Positions 1 to 11,825 of a stretch of DNA of 64,000 bases are shown here, in pieces; positions within the stretch are counted from its first letter, which is position 1; each line of letters begins with the position of its first letter. This DNA is from Mauremys mutica. Lineage: Eukaryota; Chordata; Testudines; Geoemydidae. Under the pieces are notes generated by a model. That model was not told the DNA's origin. It saw nothing but the letters and a program-made list of their open reading frames with translations, and searched no databases. Made by a program: the position numbers and the translations under genes. The stretch lies in NCBI RefSeq assembly GCF_020497125.1, contig NC_059087.1:12929925-12993924 (forward strand), written 5' to 3'.

Positions 1-998
1 AAGAGGTTTGAAATGAAAGGTATCCAGAAATTGAGGAAGAGTCATTTGGCAGGTGCTGTCTTTGGAAATCCTGCATCTCCTCTATTATAGCTGGGAAACT
101 GTTCAAAAGCTATAGGTAAACTTGTATTAAAAAAAGGGATTTTTATCTAATTTTAAAGTATAAAGCATGGGGTGGCATCTTTATGTTTATTTTCTGTGTA
201 ACTTGTATATGTTTGCTTTCTGTGCTATTTCATCTTTGAATCTGTGATTTTTCTATTAAACAAACCTTTTTGTTTATTTACCCTGTATAGGTCTCTGGTG
301 TGCAAATGGTATGAAGTGTATGTGCCAAAGCAAGCTGATGTCTGCAGGGTTGGTTTCATGCCTTCCTGGGGATAAATCAGAGGGGGAAAGTCAGAGTGCC
401 TGGTAGTTAAGAACTCAGAGGGGTGGATTTGGGGAGACCTGGAACTGGAAGAGCTATTTGAGTCCCCATGCAAGGAATAATGAGGTTGGTGGAAGTCAGG
501 GTGAGACCTTGTATTTGTGAGCAGACTACTCATGTCAGAGCTCTGAACCAAAGATGCAGAGCATGAAGGCACCCGACATTACAAGGCAGGTGGTGACAGA
601 ACCCCTTACTGGTCTGGGTGATCCCCAAAACATCACATTGTGGATCTCACAAGACATCTAAAGGAGTGGAAGGAGCTTGTGGTCATGGTATATGTTGGTA
701 CCAATTATGTAGGAAGGTGTAAAAGAGTGGTCTTGTGAGTTGTTTAGATAACTAGGAAAAGGGTTTATATCCAGAACTTCTATAGTAGCTTTCTCCAAAA
801 CGCGACTGGTCTGATCCAGTGTGAGTATTTCTATCATCCTCTGACCTCACCCACCAATGTAACACAGTGAAGTAGATAGGTCTGGTTTGGTAAGATTTAA
901 GTACAGTTGCCAATGTAATACATTACACAAATGATGGTGACTGAATTTAAACTACTTCAGTTAATGAGTAACATAGCCACTCTGATGATTTCTAATAC
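1..998. other. Unassigned AT-rich background
   Basis: No gene is recognised in this stretch. A 115-codon open frame on the minus strand (225-572) is serine- and histidine-rich, has no recognisable domain and sits in ordinary AT-rich sequence. I treat it as chance. Confidence 0.4.
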
Positions 999-1001
999 TA
1001 A

Positions 1002-1296
1002 GGGCTGGTCTACACTGCGGAGGGGTATCGAACTAAGATACGTAACTTCAGCTATGTGAATAGCGTAGCTGAAGTCGAAGTATCTTAGATCGATTTACCT
1101 CGGGTCCTCACGGCGCGGGATCGACGTCCGCGGCTCCCCGTGTCGACTCTTCTACTGCCGCTCGCTCCGGTGTGGTTACGGAGTCGACAGGAGCGCATTC
1201 GGGGATCGATATATCGCGTCTAGATGAGACGCGATATATCGATCCCCGAAAAATCGATCGCTACCCGCCGATACGGTGGGTAGTCTGGACGTACCC
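1002..1296 (+). mobile_element. Harbinger-type MITE, 295 bp, copy 1
   Basis: The element starts GGGCTGGTCTACACT and its other end reads GGGTACGTCCAGACT on the minus strand. It is flanked by TAA at 999-1001 and 1297-1299, the 3-bp duplication expected for PIF/Harbinger. Two hairpins lie inside: CTTCAGCTA/TAGCTGAAG near 1045-1075, and a perfect 24-bp inverted repeat with a 5-base loop (1198-1221 and 1227-1250). It is CpG-rich compared with its AT-rich surroundings and has no coding capacity. The ends resemble those of the large Harbinger element at 8874-13655, which could supply transposase. A sister copy of identical length lies at 23125-23419. Assignment to Harbinger rests on termini and target duplication. 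Confidence 0.85.
1198..1250. repeat. Perfect 24-bp hairpin in MITE copy 1
   Basis: The arms 1198-1221 and 1227-1250 are perfectly complementary around a 5-base loop. The stem contains ATCGATATATCGCG. The matching hairpin in copy 2 (around 23321-23372) has only a few changes, so the structure belongs to the family consensus. Confidence 0.9.
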
Positions 1297-1299
1297 TAA

Positions 1300-4200
1300 G
1301 GGGTACATTTGCATAGCCTCGTGCTCTTAAGAGAGAGTTTGATTCATGGAGCTACAGACCATGTTAGTGATTAATAGCGAAGTGCTGTGAGTTTCTCTAG
1401 CTCAGTATGCTAGATGCTGTTGAGAACAGTGGGGATCTAATCAGAAGTACAGAGTACTGAGTCCTCAGCATGTTTGAGAAAGCCTGATCTTAACTAATTC
1501 TGATACAGGGCTGCTAATTAAATCCAGAAGATTTTCCCTTTGAGAGCGATGCCTCCTATGGTTTTCTATTTGATTGCTGTCATGATCACTACACTCCTGG
1601 GCCTGTTAGGACAGAAAAGTTTCACAAGATAACACAGAAACACCATGAGCCTGATTCTGGTGGCAAATTGCATATGTGTAAAGTTGGCGTAAGGAGGGAA
1701 CCTGGGGGACATGGTGGAAGGCATTTAAAATGTTAATGCTATAGGTCTTACTACATCCAGACTCTGCAAAACAAAACGCAACAGGGAAGAAGTGTTGGAC
1801 CCAGGGGTGGTTATGCAGCCCTTCCACGGGTGTTCTGCAAATGAAGCTGCAGAAGGACATTCTGGGACAGACTGGAGGTCTGCACGTTTTAAGACGTGCA
1901 TCCATTGATCAAAGCCCATGTACCACTACTCTATTTGGTTTCCACCTGCTCCTATCAGGAGTAATCTGCACAGGGGTATTATACATAGGGCACGGCTTGC
2001 CCACAATACACAATACCATTCTTGGGACCAAGGGTGGTAGAACACAAACTCACAATTGTCATAATTAACATGTGCTGAAAGAATGCCAGAATTTGGCCCT
2101 TAATACAAGGTATTAGGTACAACATTCATAATGTTGGAGCACAGCCATGCTTTGGTTGATTGCATAGTAATTGTATACTGCCACACTAGTACTTAACAGA
2201 ACAGCATCTGAGTAATAGATCTGAGGGTAGCAATATGTGAGAATTTTAAAAAATGGAAATTACTTTGATAACATGGATCAAGATACATTAAATTCACTAT
2301 CCTAGTTATTTTTAATCTAAAGGTTAGTACAAAAGTCACTGCAGACATTTCTTTGTCGTTAAAATGGTATGAAATAATTATGTCATGATCTTCATAGTCA
2401 CTCCTAGGGAGTGCAATTTTGCCACACAAAAAACCTGCATCTCGCCCAATCCCCATGGGTTGGGGCGGGGGAAGAGAAAATAAAAAGATGAGCTTTGCAG
2501 CATATCTGGAAAGTTAACAAGTCCCAGGTCTGGTTGATTAAAGGAATAGTGCAGTAAATTCTAAGGCCCTAACGCCTTGCCAACAGCCCCTTCCTATTTA
2601 AATCAAAGAAGCTATAAATTAAGTGCCTCCAGCCATTAACACTGCACAAGAGAAAGTTAGATACAATATGTTGAAATAAGTGAATGAGATGTGACATTTT
2701 ATTAATTACAGTTCAGGTAAGTTTAATTATTATTAAGCATTGCTTAAAAGCATGACAGAGCTCTTTCAAAAGTCAGCTAACAAGGTCACTCTCTACTGTT
2801 CTCCCAGTGACTGTGAAGCATGGCAGAGAAATTCAGCTCCTTGGGTTGTATTCCAAACCCTTCAGAAATCAATTGCAGAGCAGAAGCTAGAATATGCCAA
2901 ATGAACTGTATGTCAGAATGATACAGAGCCTTGTATATAGTTTGCATTCCAAAAACTCTGAAGGACTCACATACAGAACCATATTTTCATGGGAGGTTGA
3001 CACCACTATTTGGTTTTAGCTTTCTGATTATTATCACTGTACTATGGGAATGAATCAATAGTTGTCTCCAGAGACAGTATCTCTCTTTTTTGTAGTCCAC
3101 AGTACATAAAACAATTTCATCGTTTTTGAAGCATTTATTTAAAAAAAAGAGAAGTGAAAAGAGAAAGACAATGGATGAAACTGTTTTCAGTGCTCTGTGC
3201 TCTTGCTTCACACATCTCTGATTAAAGTAATTTGTACACTATGCATAAGTTGTAAGTGTTATTGAAATAGCTGACCTTCAAAGAATTAATACATATTGAT
3301 GCTGATGAATTATAGCCTAGAATGAACAAGAGGTTTATAGTAAATTGCACTATTACTGCAATCAAAAATTTTAGCTTTTGAAAAGCAAAGGTGTAGAACA
3401 TACAGCTAAAATAATTGAGGTTCTTATGAGAGGAGAGCTTGGATGCATCATGAATGCAAAGCAACATTTCTGATGGCATGACATTTAACACAACAGTAAC
3501 AAAAGTAATAGATTTCATATTTTCTAGTCTTCATTTTTCATTACTAGTCAAAGGCATCAATCATCTCATTTCAATACAAAAATGACCATTATTACTTATT
3601 ACTACAAACAATACTGAAAAGCTTACAGTTTCTTTAATTATCAGGATCTCTCAAGTGTCCCCAGAATCCTTTCTAGTTGTAAGTCAACATCACATATACT
3701 TGAATGAGTTTTTGTCTTTCTAACATGTTCTACAGCAGAGATGGATGAATCCCAAAAATTCTGAAGTCCAGATTCAGTTAGAATCAGGACTCAAAGCACA
3801 GGATGCTTAATCAAATATTATCTCAACTTCCTGATTTTATCACTCAGTGCTGGAGATCTTAGGAGTACAGATTTCCTTGTAAGATTCTCAGCACTGGTAC
3901 ATTGCAGACATACTCTTCTGATGAGAACAGCATTTCTTGGGGAAGATCCTCAGCAAAACACTGAATCAGCAAAACATTTAAGCATGAATGGATTTAAGCA
4001 TATGCCTAAGGTTAAGCATGCGCTTAAGTGCTTTGCTGAGTCAGGAGCTAAAGGTGGGATTTTCAAAAGCACCTAAGTGATATAGGAGCAGATGTTCCTT
4101 TGACTTTCAATAGGACTCGAGCTCCTAGGTCACGGAAGCACTTTTGAAAATCCCAATGTTAACCATCAATCAACCCATTTTCATTTTTAAGAGTGTGTAA

Positions 4201-5844
4201 GGGAATAAAACCCCTACCTGATGGGAATGAATTATCCATGAAGGTAAGTTTACGGACGAGAGGGTTATAACAAATATATAGCTTGAGAACTGAAAACAGA
4301 GCTGATAACTGGCAAAATGTATTCCTTAAACCAACTATTTTTTTAAATGATGAAACAATTTCTTCGGGGTCAGAGTAGCTTCTTTGTTACGTTTGAGTAG
4401 AATATAACAAGCAAAAGAGTCAAAAAGCATGGGTCTCTTCTCACCCTTGTTTTAGGCTCACATACCTGCATCAGTTTCACTGGAGTTGCTACGGATTTAG
4501 GCCCAGATTTAAAACATAGTGCTTAAGCACGTGCCTTACTTTAAAACCCATTCACTGTCTCCTGTGCATTGCCAAATATACTGTCTGTGCACAACAATAA
4601 ATATTAGTGGTCAGAATGTGTGGTGTGGAGCCATAAATTGTCTGCTTTATAATACATATCCACTGCACTAGTGAAATTTGGTTAACCATGCATATATATT
4701 TTTACCAAAATAGTACACAATATGTCCCAGTCACTCAAGAAATAGTGCATTGTACCACTGTATGTGCAGTATGATTGATAATACTTTCCCCCAAGAGCAT
4801 TATCCATTCTTTCCTTCATGCCACATGTAAACCCAACTTATGCACAGTGGCTGAGTTTTTATGACTTGCTCTATTTTGGGAAGAGACTTTACAATTCTCT
4901 GTAAGCCTGTCAGTAGATGAATTGCTCCATTCTGACTGGGATAAAGAAGCAGAACTGACAAAGCTAATATCTTTTCATCTTGATAATGTGGAAATAGAAT
5001 CAATACAACACCACTCAACCTGCCTTATGCAACCTATCACAGTATTGTTTTAATCTACTTTTCCCCCAAGGCGGCACACAAAAAAACCCTGCAGCATCTG
5101 GGCCTTTAATCTTTTCTAAAAAGCATCGTTTGAGGGGAATATCATCCATGCAACAGGACACAGAATGTATTTTTCCAACAGGGCTGACAGTCTACCATTT
5201 CTACCTTCTAGAAATAACTAGTCTTGAAGTCCTACTAGTTGATTAATTATGTCTCACAACTGGAATCATCAATTTGTCTTAGTCAGGCAAATAGCTGAAT
5301 TGAATTCTTGTCACTATTTTTCAGCCTCTCATGACAAATAGAGATAATTTTATATTTGGTGAACAGATTATATACAGAGTTGGCCACGCCATTTATCATG
5401 ATATTCTCCATGATAAATGTAACCCCTTTGGGGTTTGTAAATGGTTCTCTAAGCAATCTGGATTGCCTTCACATGTATTTGTAATTTGTAAGTGTTCACT
5501 TGGGTGAAATTTGTCCCTGTGCAGAGCACTAGGGCATGGTCTATACGCACCACCTAAATTCACCAAAAATGGCTTTAAGAGAAATTTAAGGAGTGCATAA
5601 ACCCTGTGCATGGGGTGAATGTTATGCATGCTAATTTGGACGAATACTTTTCAGAGTATGGGAGGCTCAGTTTGGCTATTTGCTAGAGTTATTCATACTG
5701 TGTGACTGATCATCTGATTATCTTCAAGGCAAATCCCAAAGGGACTCAGCCTCCTTGCAGATTGAGCACCACCCAGATTGATCTCTAGCTAGATCCTTAA
5801 GGGGTCTGGATGGGTATTCAGTTTATGTCAATCATTGGCGATCT
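1300..5844. other. Unassigned background with short fold-back repeats
   Basis: No gene is seen. Around 3960-4050 there is a TTAAGCATATGC / TTAAGTGCTTTGCTGA repeat that recurs at 14393, 18310 and 24095. It is followed at 4052-4160 by a fold-back unit whose ends read TTTTCAAAAGCACCTAAG and CACTTTTGAAAATCCCA. A 10-bp perfect hairpin, ATTTATCATG/CATGATAAAT, lies at about 5393-5420. All open frames are under 100 codons and look like chance. Confidence 0.4.
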
Positions 5845-6250
5845 TATCTCACCACCAAAACTTTGGTGCCCACGTAATTGCCAGCCATGCAGCAGCTTTC
5901 CTTGGTAAATGAGCTTTGGAATTCGTTGGTCTTCCATTCTAATACATCTGTACCAAGAAAGCCCCTGAAACCAAAGCAGTGCTCATGGAGGTGATTGTTG
6001 GGCTTGGCCGCGAACATCCTCATTTGCTGATCCTGTGCTGCCACTTAACATGGAGCAACTGACAAAGATGATGAAAATCAAAAGTGTCAATCTGCTGCTC
6101 TTCACCCTTCCTCAGTGCCCATTTTTCACTGCTGTCGATGGAGTTGGTATAACTATGGCTTTATAGATCCACCACTCTGTAGCAAGTTTGATGCCATGAC
6201 ATCCCCATGGAGGCTGCTGAAGGGCCTGAAACATTGCAGCAGCTTCTGCT
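5845..6250 (-). pseudogene. Relic of a non-LTR retrotransposon reverse transcriptase, C-terminal part
   Basis: Read on the minus strand, fragments match the C-terminal thumb and tail typical of LINE reverse transcriptases. They are WWIYKAIVIPT (about 6137-6170), RKGEEQQIDTFDFHHLCQLL (about 6055-6115) and RMEDQRIPKLIYQGKLLHGW (about 5880-5940). The fragments fall in different frames and are separated by stops, so the gene is long dead. No endonuclease or palm domain is visible next to it. The clade is uncertain. The endonuclease relic at 46560-47200 has a comparable level of decay and could belong to the same family, but nothing links the two directly. Confidence 0.6.
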
Positions 6251-8870
6251 GTAGGAGTCATCTAAGTTACATGGTATTTTCTTACTATTAATATTGAGGT
6301 AGCACCTAGTGGTCAATTGGATTTAAGTACTTAGGTGCTTGGCCGAAGGGGGACTGTAATATATTGCTGTTATAGGACAGTCATTCCATATTCTTCCTTT
6401 TTCAGACCATGTCTATGGAAAAGCTACTGGCAAACTGATAAATGATTGACCTGTCAACACTTTACTTAGGAGAGTTTGGAGGAAGGATGTCATCCATGGG
6501 ATGGAAGGACAATACCTTATGATGTGACTCTTTAACGGATAATGAACCATCAGCTACATACTCTCCTTGCATTGTGATAACAACATTTGTATTTTTGCAC
6601 TGTGGCATGCTGCATGCTCCCTTCTTACTAGAGCTGCAAGGCCTCTGCTTTTAAATTATACTGAGACATGCTATACTATAACAGGGTTTTGTGGTATTTT
6701 TACAATGGAAAGGGATACGGTTATAAAAATCAAGGCTGACAGGGGAAATAACTTAACAGGCATGTTCCATCTCTACCGGCCAGTAGGCACTGGTACAGTT
6801 TAAACAAGAAAGACAGGCTTTGTGTACTGCATTTACAGGCTCCAACCGTTATTTCTATACCACAAAGACCACGTGTTGTTTTGTGAACACATTTGTTCGG
6901 ACTAGCACTTGTAATGGAAAGCTAGATGGTTAGCAATCATTTTGTGACACTTGCCTACTGCAGGGTTTATTGCACCTATCCCTATAGCAGCTGTCTAACA
7001 GAGACAAAAAACTGGAATAGAGGGACCCCTGGTCTGATCCAGTCTGGTAGTTCCTTTATCTCTGTATCATATGATCCCATTCGTTATAATCTGAGAGACC
7101 TACAAGGTTACAGCAAATCTGTTTACTGCTGCTTATTATGATGTATTGATAATTCTTTTGCTAGTATCCGAAAGCCCCAGTCAAGATCAGGGCTCCAGAA
7201 AAGATTTTTCTTGAATATCCATTCGAGTTTGAAAATTAACTTTTGATTGGACCATTTCTGCAATCCTTTTGTGTTTACTTCTATTATAAAATAGCAGTAG
7301 TTTTCATGTGTTTGGTGTTTGCAAAAACAACCTGTTTTGTAGTTTTCAAGTGTTTAACCAGGGTCAAAAAATGAGACAGAAAGTGATGGTACCAGTTTCA
7401 AGTTCCAGCTCAATTTCAAAGCTTGGATGTTTTTTCTGAAGGTATCACTGGTTACTTTATGGCTTCTAGTTTAACGCTAAGACAAATTACACTTTTCACA
7501 CTTTACTTAAAACCATTGTACCAGTCTATATGCAGCCTGAAAACAAATGCTGCACTAGGACATATTTGGAGGGCTTTCTTTATGAACTCTCTGCATAAAT
7601 ATAGGACTTCTAGACAAGTGTGTCAGGATAGCATATTACAGTGAAGTAGATCAAACTGACCTCTGCTTATAAGTAAGCTCAAGAGAGAGCTACTGAATGT
7701 TTTGTATATTTCACAATAATGAATATTAATCCTTAATTACGGAAGCATTTCAGTGGTCAACCAGATCAAAGATAATTTTATTATAAAGTCCTAATTTTGT
7801 ACTGCTGGTTTGTTTTTTTTAATAATGAGTCTTTGAAGAATATTATACAAAGCAGACTGGAAGGACCTCATACCCACAGTCATAAATAAGTTTTGTGTCC
7901 AAACCTTCTGAACATTTCACTAGAAAGCACAGTGGTAATTCTAACAGATGTTAAAGTTTGCTTAAAAATACATAGGAACATTTTGAAATGCCTTGAGAGG
8001 AGATTTAATGAGAGAAATCAGAAAGTGACGATTAAACTAAAAAGAGAAAAGGGGATACTGAAACATCTGCCAAATGGTTAATTAGTGGGGTGGGGTGAAG
8101 GGACGGAGAGAGAGTAAGCTTTGCTTTCGTAATGTGGTTCCAAGAGGAAACACTTGATAAGTAACTGCAGTCGGTAAATGGGGCAAATGTGGCAAAGTAA
8201 GATATTTAAGTGATCACTCTACTGCACATATTAAGTATAAATGATGCATTGTAATGTGCCATGTATTTTAATGACTGTCCTCTGGTCAGTCATAATAGTT
8301 TCATAGCAGATGTAGCTTATTTGAAGAACTCTGGAAGAAAAAGAGGAAAGATTTGTCCTTTGTTTAGATGATAAGAAAAATAGGACCAAGGTTGCTTTAC
8401 TTATTTCAGATTAAGAAGAGAGATGATTAAGGGATGCAATAATTTCAAAGTTGTTCCTGAGCCTATTTCATTGCAGCAGGGATAAATAGAATAATGGATA
8501 GAGATGGCAGAGACTGCAAGATGATGAGAATCTGAAGATGGTGGCTGAGGGAAAGTACTGGATTTTAACTGCATCCTCAAACTATAGATGTGAACTCTAT
8601 AGGTACTGGCACAAAAGCAGAGTCTGTTCTTAGGAGTGGTTATGTTTAAGTTAAGCTTAACTGAAGTAGCCATTCTACTGACCAACATTTTGTACCTCTA
8701 TGTTTCTGATTACATATTTGTTTCTTGTCTGAAATATCACAGCCTACTAAAATGACACAAGAAAAAGAAAAGGTTGTATAATGGTGGTTTCAAAAGGTTA
8801 AATGCATAAGATGACTTTCCACTAAAAAGTCACCATTTTTGCTCTCTTGTTGAGAAGTTTAGTCCAAGTC
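6251..8870. other. Unassigned AT-rich background
   Basis: I see no gene, no clear transposon end and no tandem array here. The short open frames (up to 95 codons) show no domain and no splice-site support. Confidence 0.4.
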
Positions 8871-8898
8871 TAAGGGTACGTCTACACTACAAGACTAT

Positions 8899-8979
8899 TT
8901 CGAATCTACTTAACTCGAATTTGTGGAATCGACCTTATGAAGTCGAATTTGTGTATCCACACTAAGTACACTAATTCGA
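8899..8979. promoter_or_regulatory. Left subterminal TCGAAT/ATTCGA cluster
   Basis: Four copies of TCGAAT or its reverse complement ATTCGA lie at about 8900-8905, 8915-8920, 8943-8948 and 8974-8979. Five more lie just inside the right end. Harbinger Myb-like proteins and transposases are known to bind subterminal repeats, so these are candidate binding sites. The binding role is inference. Confidence 0.5.
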
Positions 8980-9251
8980 CTGTCTGAGTCCACAGTAACG
9001 GGGCTAGCGTCGACTTTGGAAGCGGTGCACTGTGGGAAGCTATCCCACAGTTCCCGCAGTCCCCGCTGCCCATTGGAATGCTGGGTAGAGCCCCCAATGC
9101 CTGCTGGGGGAAAAAATGTGTCGAGGGTGGTTTTGGGTAACTGTCATCATTGAACCGTCAATCACGCCCTCCCTCCCTGAAAGCGCCGGCGGGAAATCTG
9201 TTCGCGCCCTTCTCTGGTCGGTTACAGCGTGGACGCCACAGCACTGCGAGC

Positions 9252-10499
9252 ATGGAGCCCGCTGCGATCATCGCTGCACTTATGGCCGTTGTCAACTCCT
9301 TGCACCTTATCGTCCACCTCTTCCACAGTCAGCTGCTGAGAAATCGGGCGAGGAGGCTCCGTCAGCGCGGTGAGGACAGGAAGTCACAGAGTGGCGCAGA
9401 CCTCTCACAAAGCAGGGTACGCCGTGCAGTGGAGATCATGGTGGCAATGGGTCAAGTTCATGGTGTGGAACGGCGATTCTGGGCCCGGGAAACAAGCACG
9501 GACTGGTGGGACCGCATAGTGCTGCAGGTCTGGGATGAATCACAGTGGCTGCGAAACTTCAGGATGCGTAAGGGCACTTTCTTTGAACTCTGTGACTTGC
9601 TGTCCCCTGCCCTGAAGCGCCAGGACACCCGGATGCGAGCAGCCCTGACTGTGCAGAAGCGAGTGGCCATAGCCCTCTGGAAACTTGCAACGCCAGACAG
9701 CTACCGGTCAGTAGCGAACCACTTTGGCGTGGGCAAATCTACCGTAGGGCTTGCTGTGATTCAAGTAGCCCACGCAATCGTTGAGCAACTGCTCTCAAAG
9801 GTAGTGACTCTCGGAAACGTCCAGGTCGTCATAGATGGCTTCAGCGCGATGGGATTCCCAAACTGCGGTGGGGCTATAGATGGGACTCACATCCCTATCC
9901 TGGGACCAGCCCACCAGGCCAGCGAGTACATTAACCGAAAGGGCTCCTTTTCTATGGTGCTGCAAGCACTGGTGGACCATAGGGGACGTTTTACCAACAT
10001 CTACGTCGGGTGGCCGGGCAAGGTTCATGACGCGCGTGTGTTCAGGAACTCTGGTCTGTTTAAACGCCTCCAGGCAGGTAGTTTCTTCCCGGACCACAAA
10101 ATAACGGTTGGGGATGTGCAGATGCCTACAGTGATCCTCGGGGACCCAGCCTACCAGCTAATGCCCTGGCTCATGAAGCCCTATACAGGCGCCTTGGACA
10201 GTGAGAAGGAACTCTTCAACTACCGGCTGAGCAAGTGCAGAATGGTGGTGGAGTGTGCTTTCGGACGTCTCAAGGGGAGATGGCGGAGCTTACTGACTCG
10301 CTCGGACCTCAGCGAAAAAAATATCCCCGTTGTTATTGCTGCTTGCTGTGTGCTCCACAATCTCTGTGAGAGCAAGGGGAGACCTTTATGGCGGGATGGG
10401 AGGTTGAGGCAAATCGCCTGGCTGCTGATTACGCTCAGCCAGACAGCCGTGCCGATAGAAGATCCCAGCGGGAAGCGCTGTGCATCCGGGAGGCTTTGA
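9252..10499 (+). CDS. PIF/Harbinger DDE transposase, frameshifted near the C-terminus
   Basis: This enzyme excises and reinserts Harbinger elements in the nucleus. I start at the ATG at 9252, the first ATG in this frame. The frame is open upstream to about 9141 but only through non-ATG codons. A helix-turn-helix-like stretch (SYRSVANHFGVGKSTV, about residues 150-167) precedes the DDE nuclease. The catalytic residues appear as D210 in GAIDGTHIP, D298 in LGDPAYQL and E334 in VECAFGRLKGRW, followed by the conserved CCVLHNLCESKG. Just after this, at the GGGG run 10376-10379, the frame shifts. The next frame continues with ETFMAGWEVEANR and stops at 10532-10534 after GEQGNL, which is the expected family C-terminus. 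The current frame ends instead at 10499. A polyadenylation signal AATAAA lies at 10651. The copy is otherwise uninterrupted. Confidence 0.92.
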   Translation: MEPAAIIAALMAVVNSLHLIVHLFHSQLLRNRARRLRQRGEDRKSQSGADLSQSRVRRAVEIMVAMGQVHGVERRFWARETSTDWWDRIVLQVWDESQWLRNFRMRKGTFFELCDLLSPALKRQDTRMRAALTVQKRVAIALWKLATPDSYRSVANHFGVGKSTVGLAVIQVAHAIVEQLLSKVVTLGNVQVVIDGFSAMGFPNCGGAIDGTHIPILGPAHQASEYINRKGSFSMVLQALVDHRGRFTNIYVGWPGKVHDARVFRNSGLFKRLQAGSFFPDHKITVGDVQMPTVILGDPAYQLMPWLMKPYTGALDSEKELFNYRLSKCRMVVECAFGRLKGRWRSLLTRSDLSEKNIPVVIAACCVLHNLCESKGRPLWRDGRLRQIAWLLITLSQTAVPIEDPSGKRCASGRL

Positions 10500-10534
10500 A
10501 AGCTAGGTTCCTCGGAGAGCAGGGTAACCTATGA
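10376..10534 (+). pseudogene. Out-of-frame C-terminal tail of the transposase
   Basis: After the run of four G at 10376-10379, the frame that keeps family resemblance contains ETFMAGWEVEANR and EALCIREALKARF and stops at 10532-10534. The main frame here reads unrelated sequence to its stop at 10499. The simplest reading is the loss of one G from an original run of five. A sequencing error in the homopolymer would look the same. Confidence 0.75.
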
Positions 10535-10650
10535 CTGTCCACTTGATTTACAGAGAAGCTGAACCTGAGCCTGTTTCAGTGACTGTTGACTTCGATCTGC
10601 AGTTACATACCCCGTTCTCCAGGTTTCCCCCCTTCCAACACACGTTTTAA

Positions 10651-10656
10651 AATAAA
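10651..10656 (+). terminator. Polyadenylation signal of the transposase gene
   Basis: AATAAA lies 117 bp past the restored-frame stop at 10534, on the transposase strand, in an AT-rich patch. It is the first such signal downstream of the gene. Confidence 0.5.
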
Positions 10657-10659
10657 TTT

Positions 10660-11355
10660 AATGGAAGACTGATTATTAACAAAGTTTTCTTTAATTATGA
10701 ATTCCTGTTCAAGGGTTGAAACATGGACGCAGACTGTGGTGGGTACGGTGTGCACTGATGTACAGACCGCTTCTACACTAGAGGAATGACAGGCTCCTGC
10801 TCCTACTGCGGTCTCTGTGGGGAGGACGGTTGCAGGTGGGTGTGCAGGAAGGGGTGGGTTTGCAGGAAGGGGTGAGGGGTGCCGTCTTTGGGACGGAGTT
10901 TGGATGCAGGCTCCGGGCTGGGGGTTGGGGCGTAGGAAGGGGTGAGGGGTGTGTGGGAAGGGTGAGTATGTGTCCGTGGATGAGGGCTCTTGCTGGGGCT
11001 CAGGGCATCGGAGAGGCTCGTGGCTAGGGTGGAAGGGCATGGTAAGGGCAGCCTGCCTTGCCATTTGTGGATGTCAGGTGCTAGGACAGCATACACCTCA
11101 CAGACTGACCCTGGTGCCTAGTGACTGCAGTCTGTGTGTGTCCTGCTGTTGATCCTGCCCCCAAGTCTGTACCCTGGTAATGGAGGCTGTCCTATGCAAT
11201 TAAAAAACCCCTACCCCCCCTTCACACAAAGTCTTCTGACAAGGAAAACGTGACGGAAACAGTGAATAACAACAAACTACTCTTAATACTCAACTACACA
11301 GTGGGGGGATGAAACTTGGATTTGGGACTGGGTGATCCAGGAAGGGAAGCACTTC
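10660..11355. other. Region between the two convergent Harbinger genes
   Basis: This stretch is G-rich on the plus strand at about 10800-11060, with degenerate repeats of GGTGGGT, AGGAAGGGGTG and similar. It probably holds the 3' untranslated regions of both genes. Proline-rich open frames on the minus strand (10603-11064, 10803-11096) are products of the base composition and not genes. Confidence 0.55.
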
Positions 11356-11825
11356 TCAAAATTTATGGCATGAGAGCTGTTTGGTACATGAGCGCTCTGC
11401 TGGGGTGGAGTGACAGTTTTCACGGCCCCTAGCGCCCCTCCTTCTTGTGATTTTGGGTGAGGGGGGGACAGGACTTTGTGGCGGGGGAGGGCGGTTGCAG
11501 TTACAGTTCAGGGGGGCTCTGTCCTCCTGCCGGAGGTCCTGCAGAACATCTACAAGGCGCCGGAGCGTGTCCGTTTGCTCCCTCATTAGCCCAAGCAGCG
11601 TTTGAGTCGCCTGCTGGTCTTCCTGCCGCCACCTGTCCTCCCGTTCGCTGTGTGAGCGCTGGTGCTGACATAGGGTCTCCCTCCACTGTCTCTGCTCGGC
11701 TGCCTCGGCTCTGGAGCAAGCCATCAGTTCCGAGAACATGTCGTCCCTAGTCTTTTTCTTTCGCCACCTAATCTGCGCCAGCCTCTGTGAGGGGGATGCC
11801 GGGGCAGTTCGTGAAAGAGCCACAG
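11356..11825 (-). CDS. Harbinger Myb/SANT-like protein, exon 2
   Basis: This exon encodes about residues 193-348 of the partner protein. The acceptor is strong: a pyrimidine-rich run followed by CATCACACAG (minus strand, AG at 11827-11826), then CTGTGGCTCTTTCACG. The split codon joins in frame with exon 1. The start of the exon is basic (RWRKKKTRDD, about residues 212-221) and is followed by MFSELM and a charged, glutamine-rich segment likely to form a coiled coil (about 222-290). A proline-rich and arginine-rich tail ends in KQLSCHKF. This matches the usual tail of Harbinger Myb-like proteins, so the C-terminus looks complete. The basic patch could be a nuclear-localisation or DNA-contact region. 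Confidence 0.82.

Noticed and set aside
225..572. 115-codon minus-strand open frame
   Set aside because: No domain, no splice or promoter support, low-complexity serine content; chance is the simplest explanation.
10603..11096. Proline-rich open frames of 97-153 codons on the minus strand
   Set aside because: They lie in the G-rich non-coding region between the convergent Harbinger genes and have no family resemblance.
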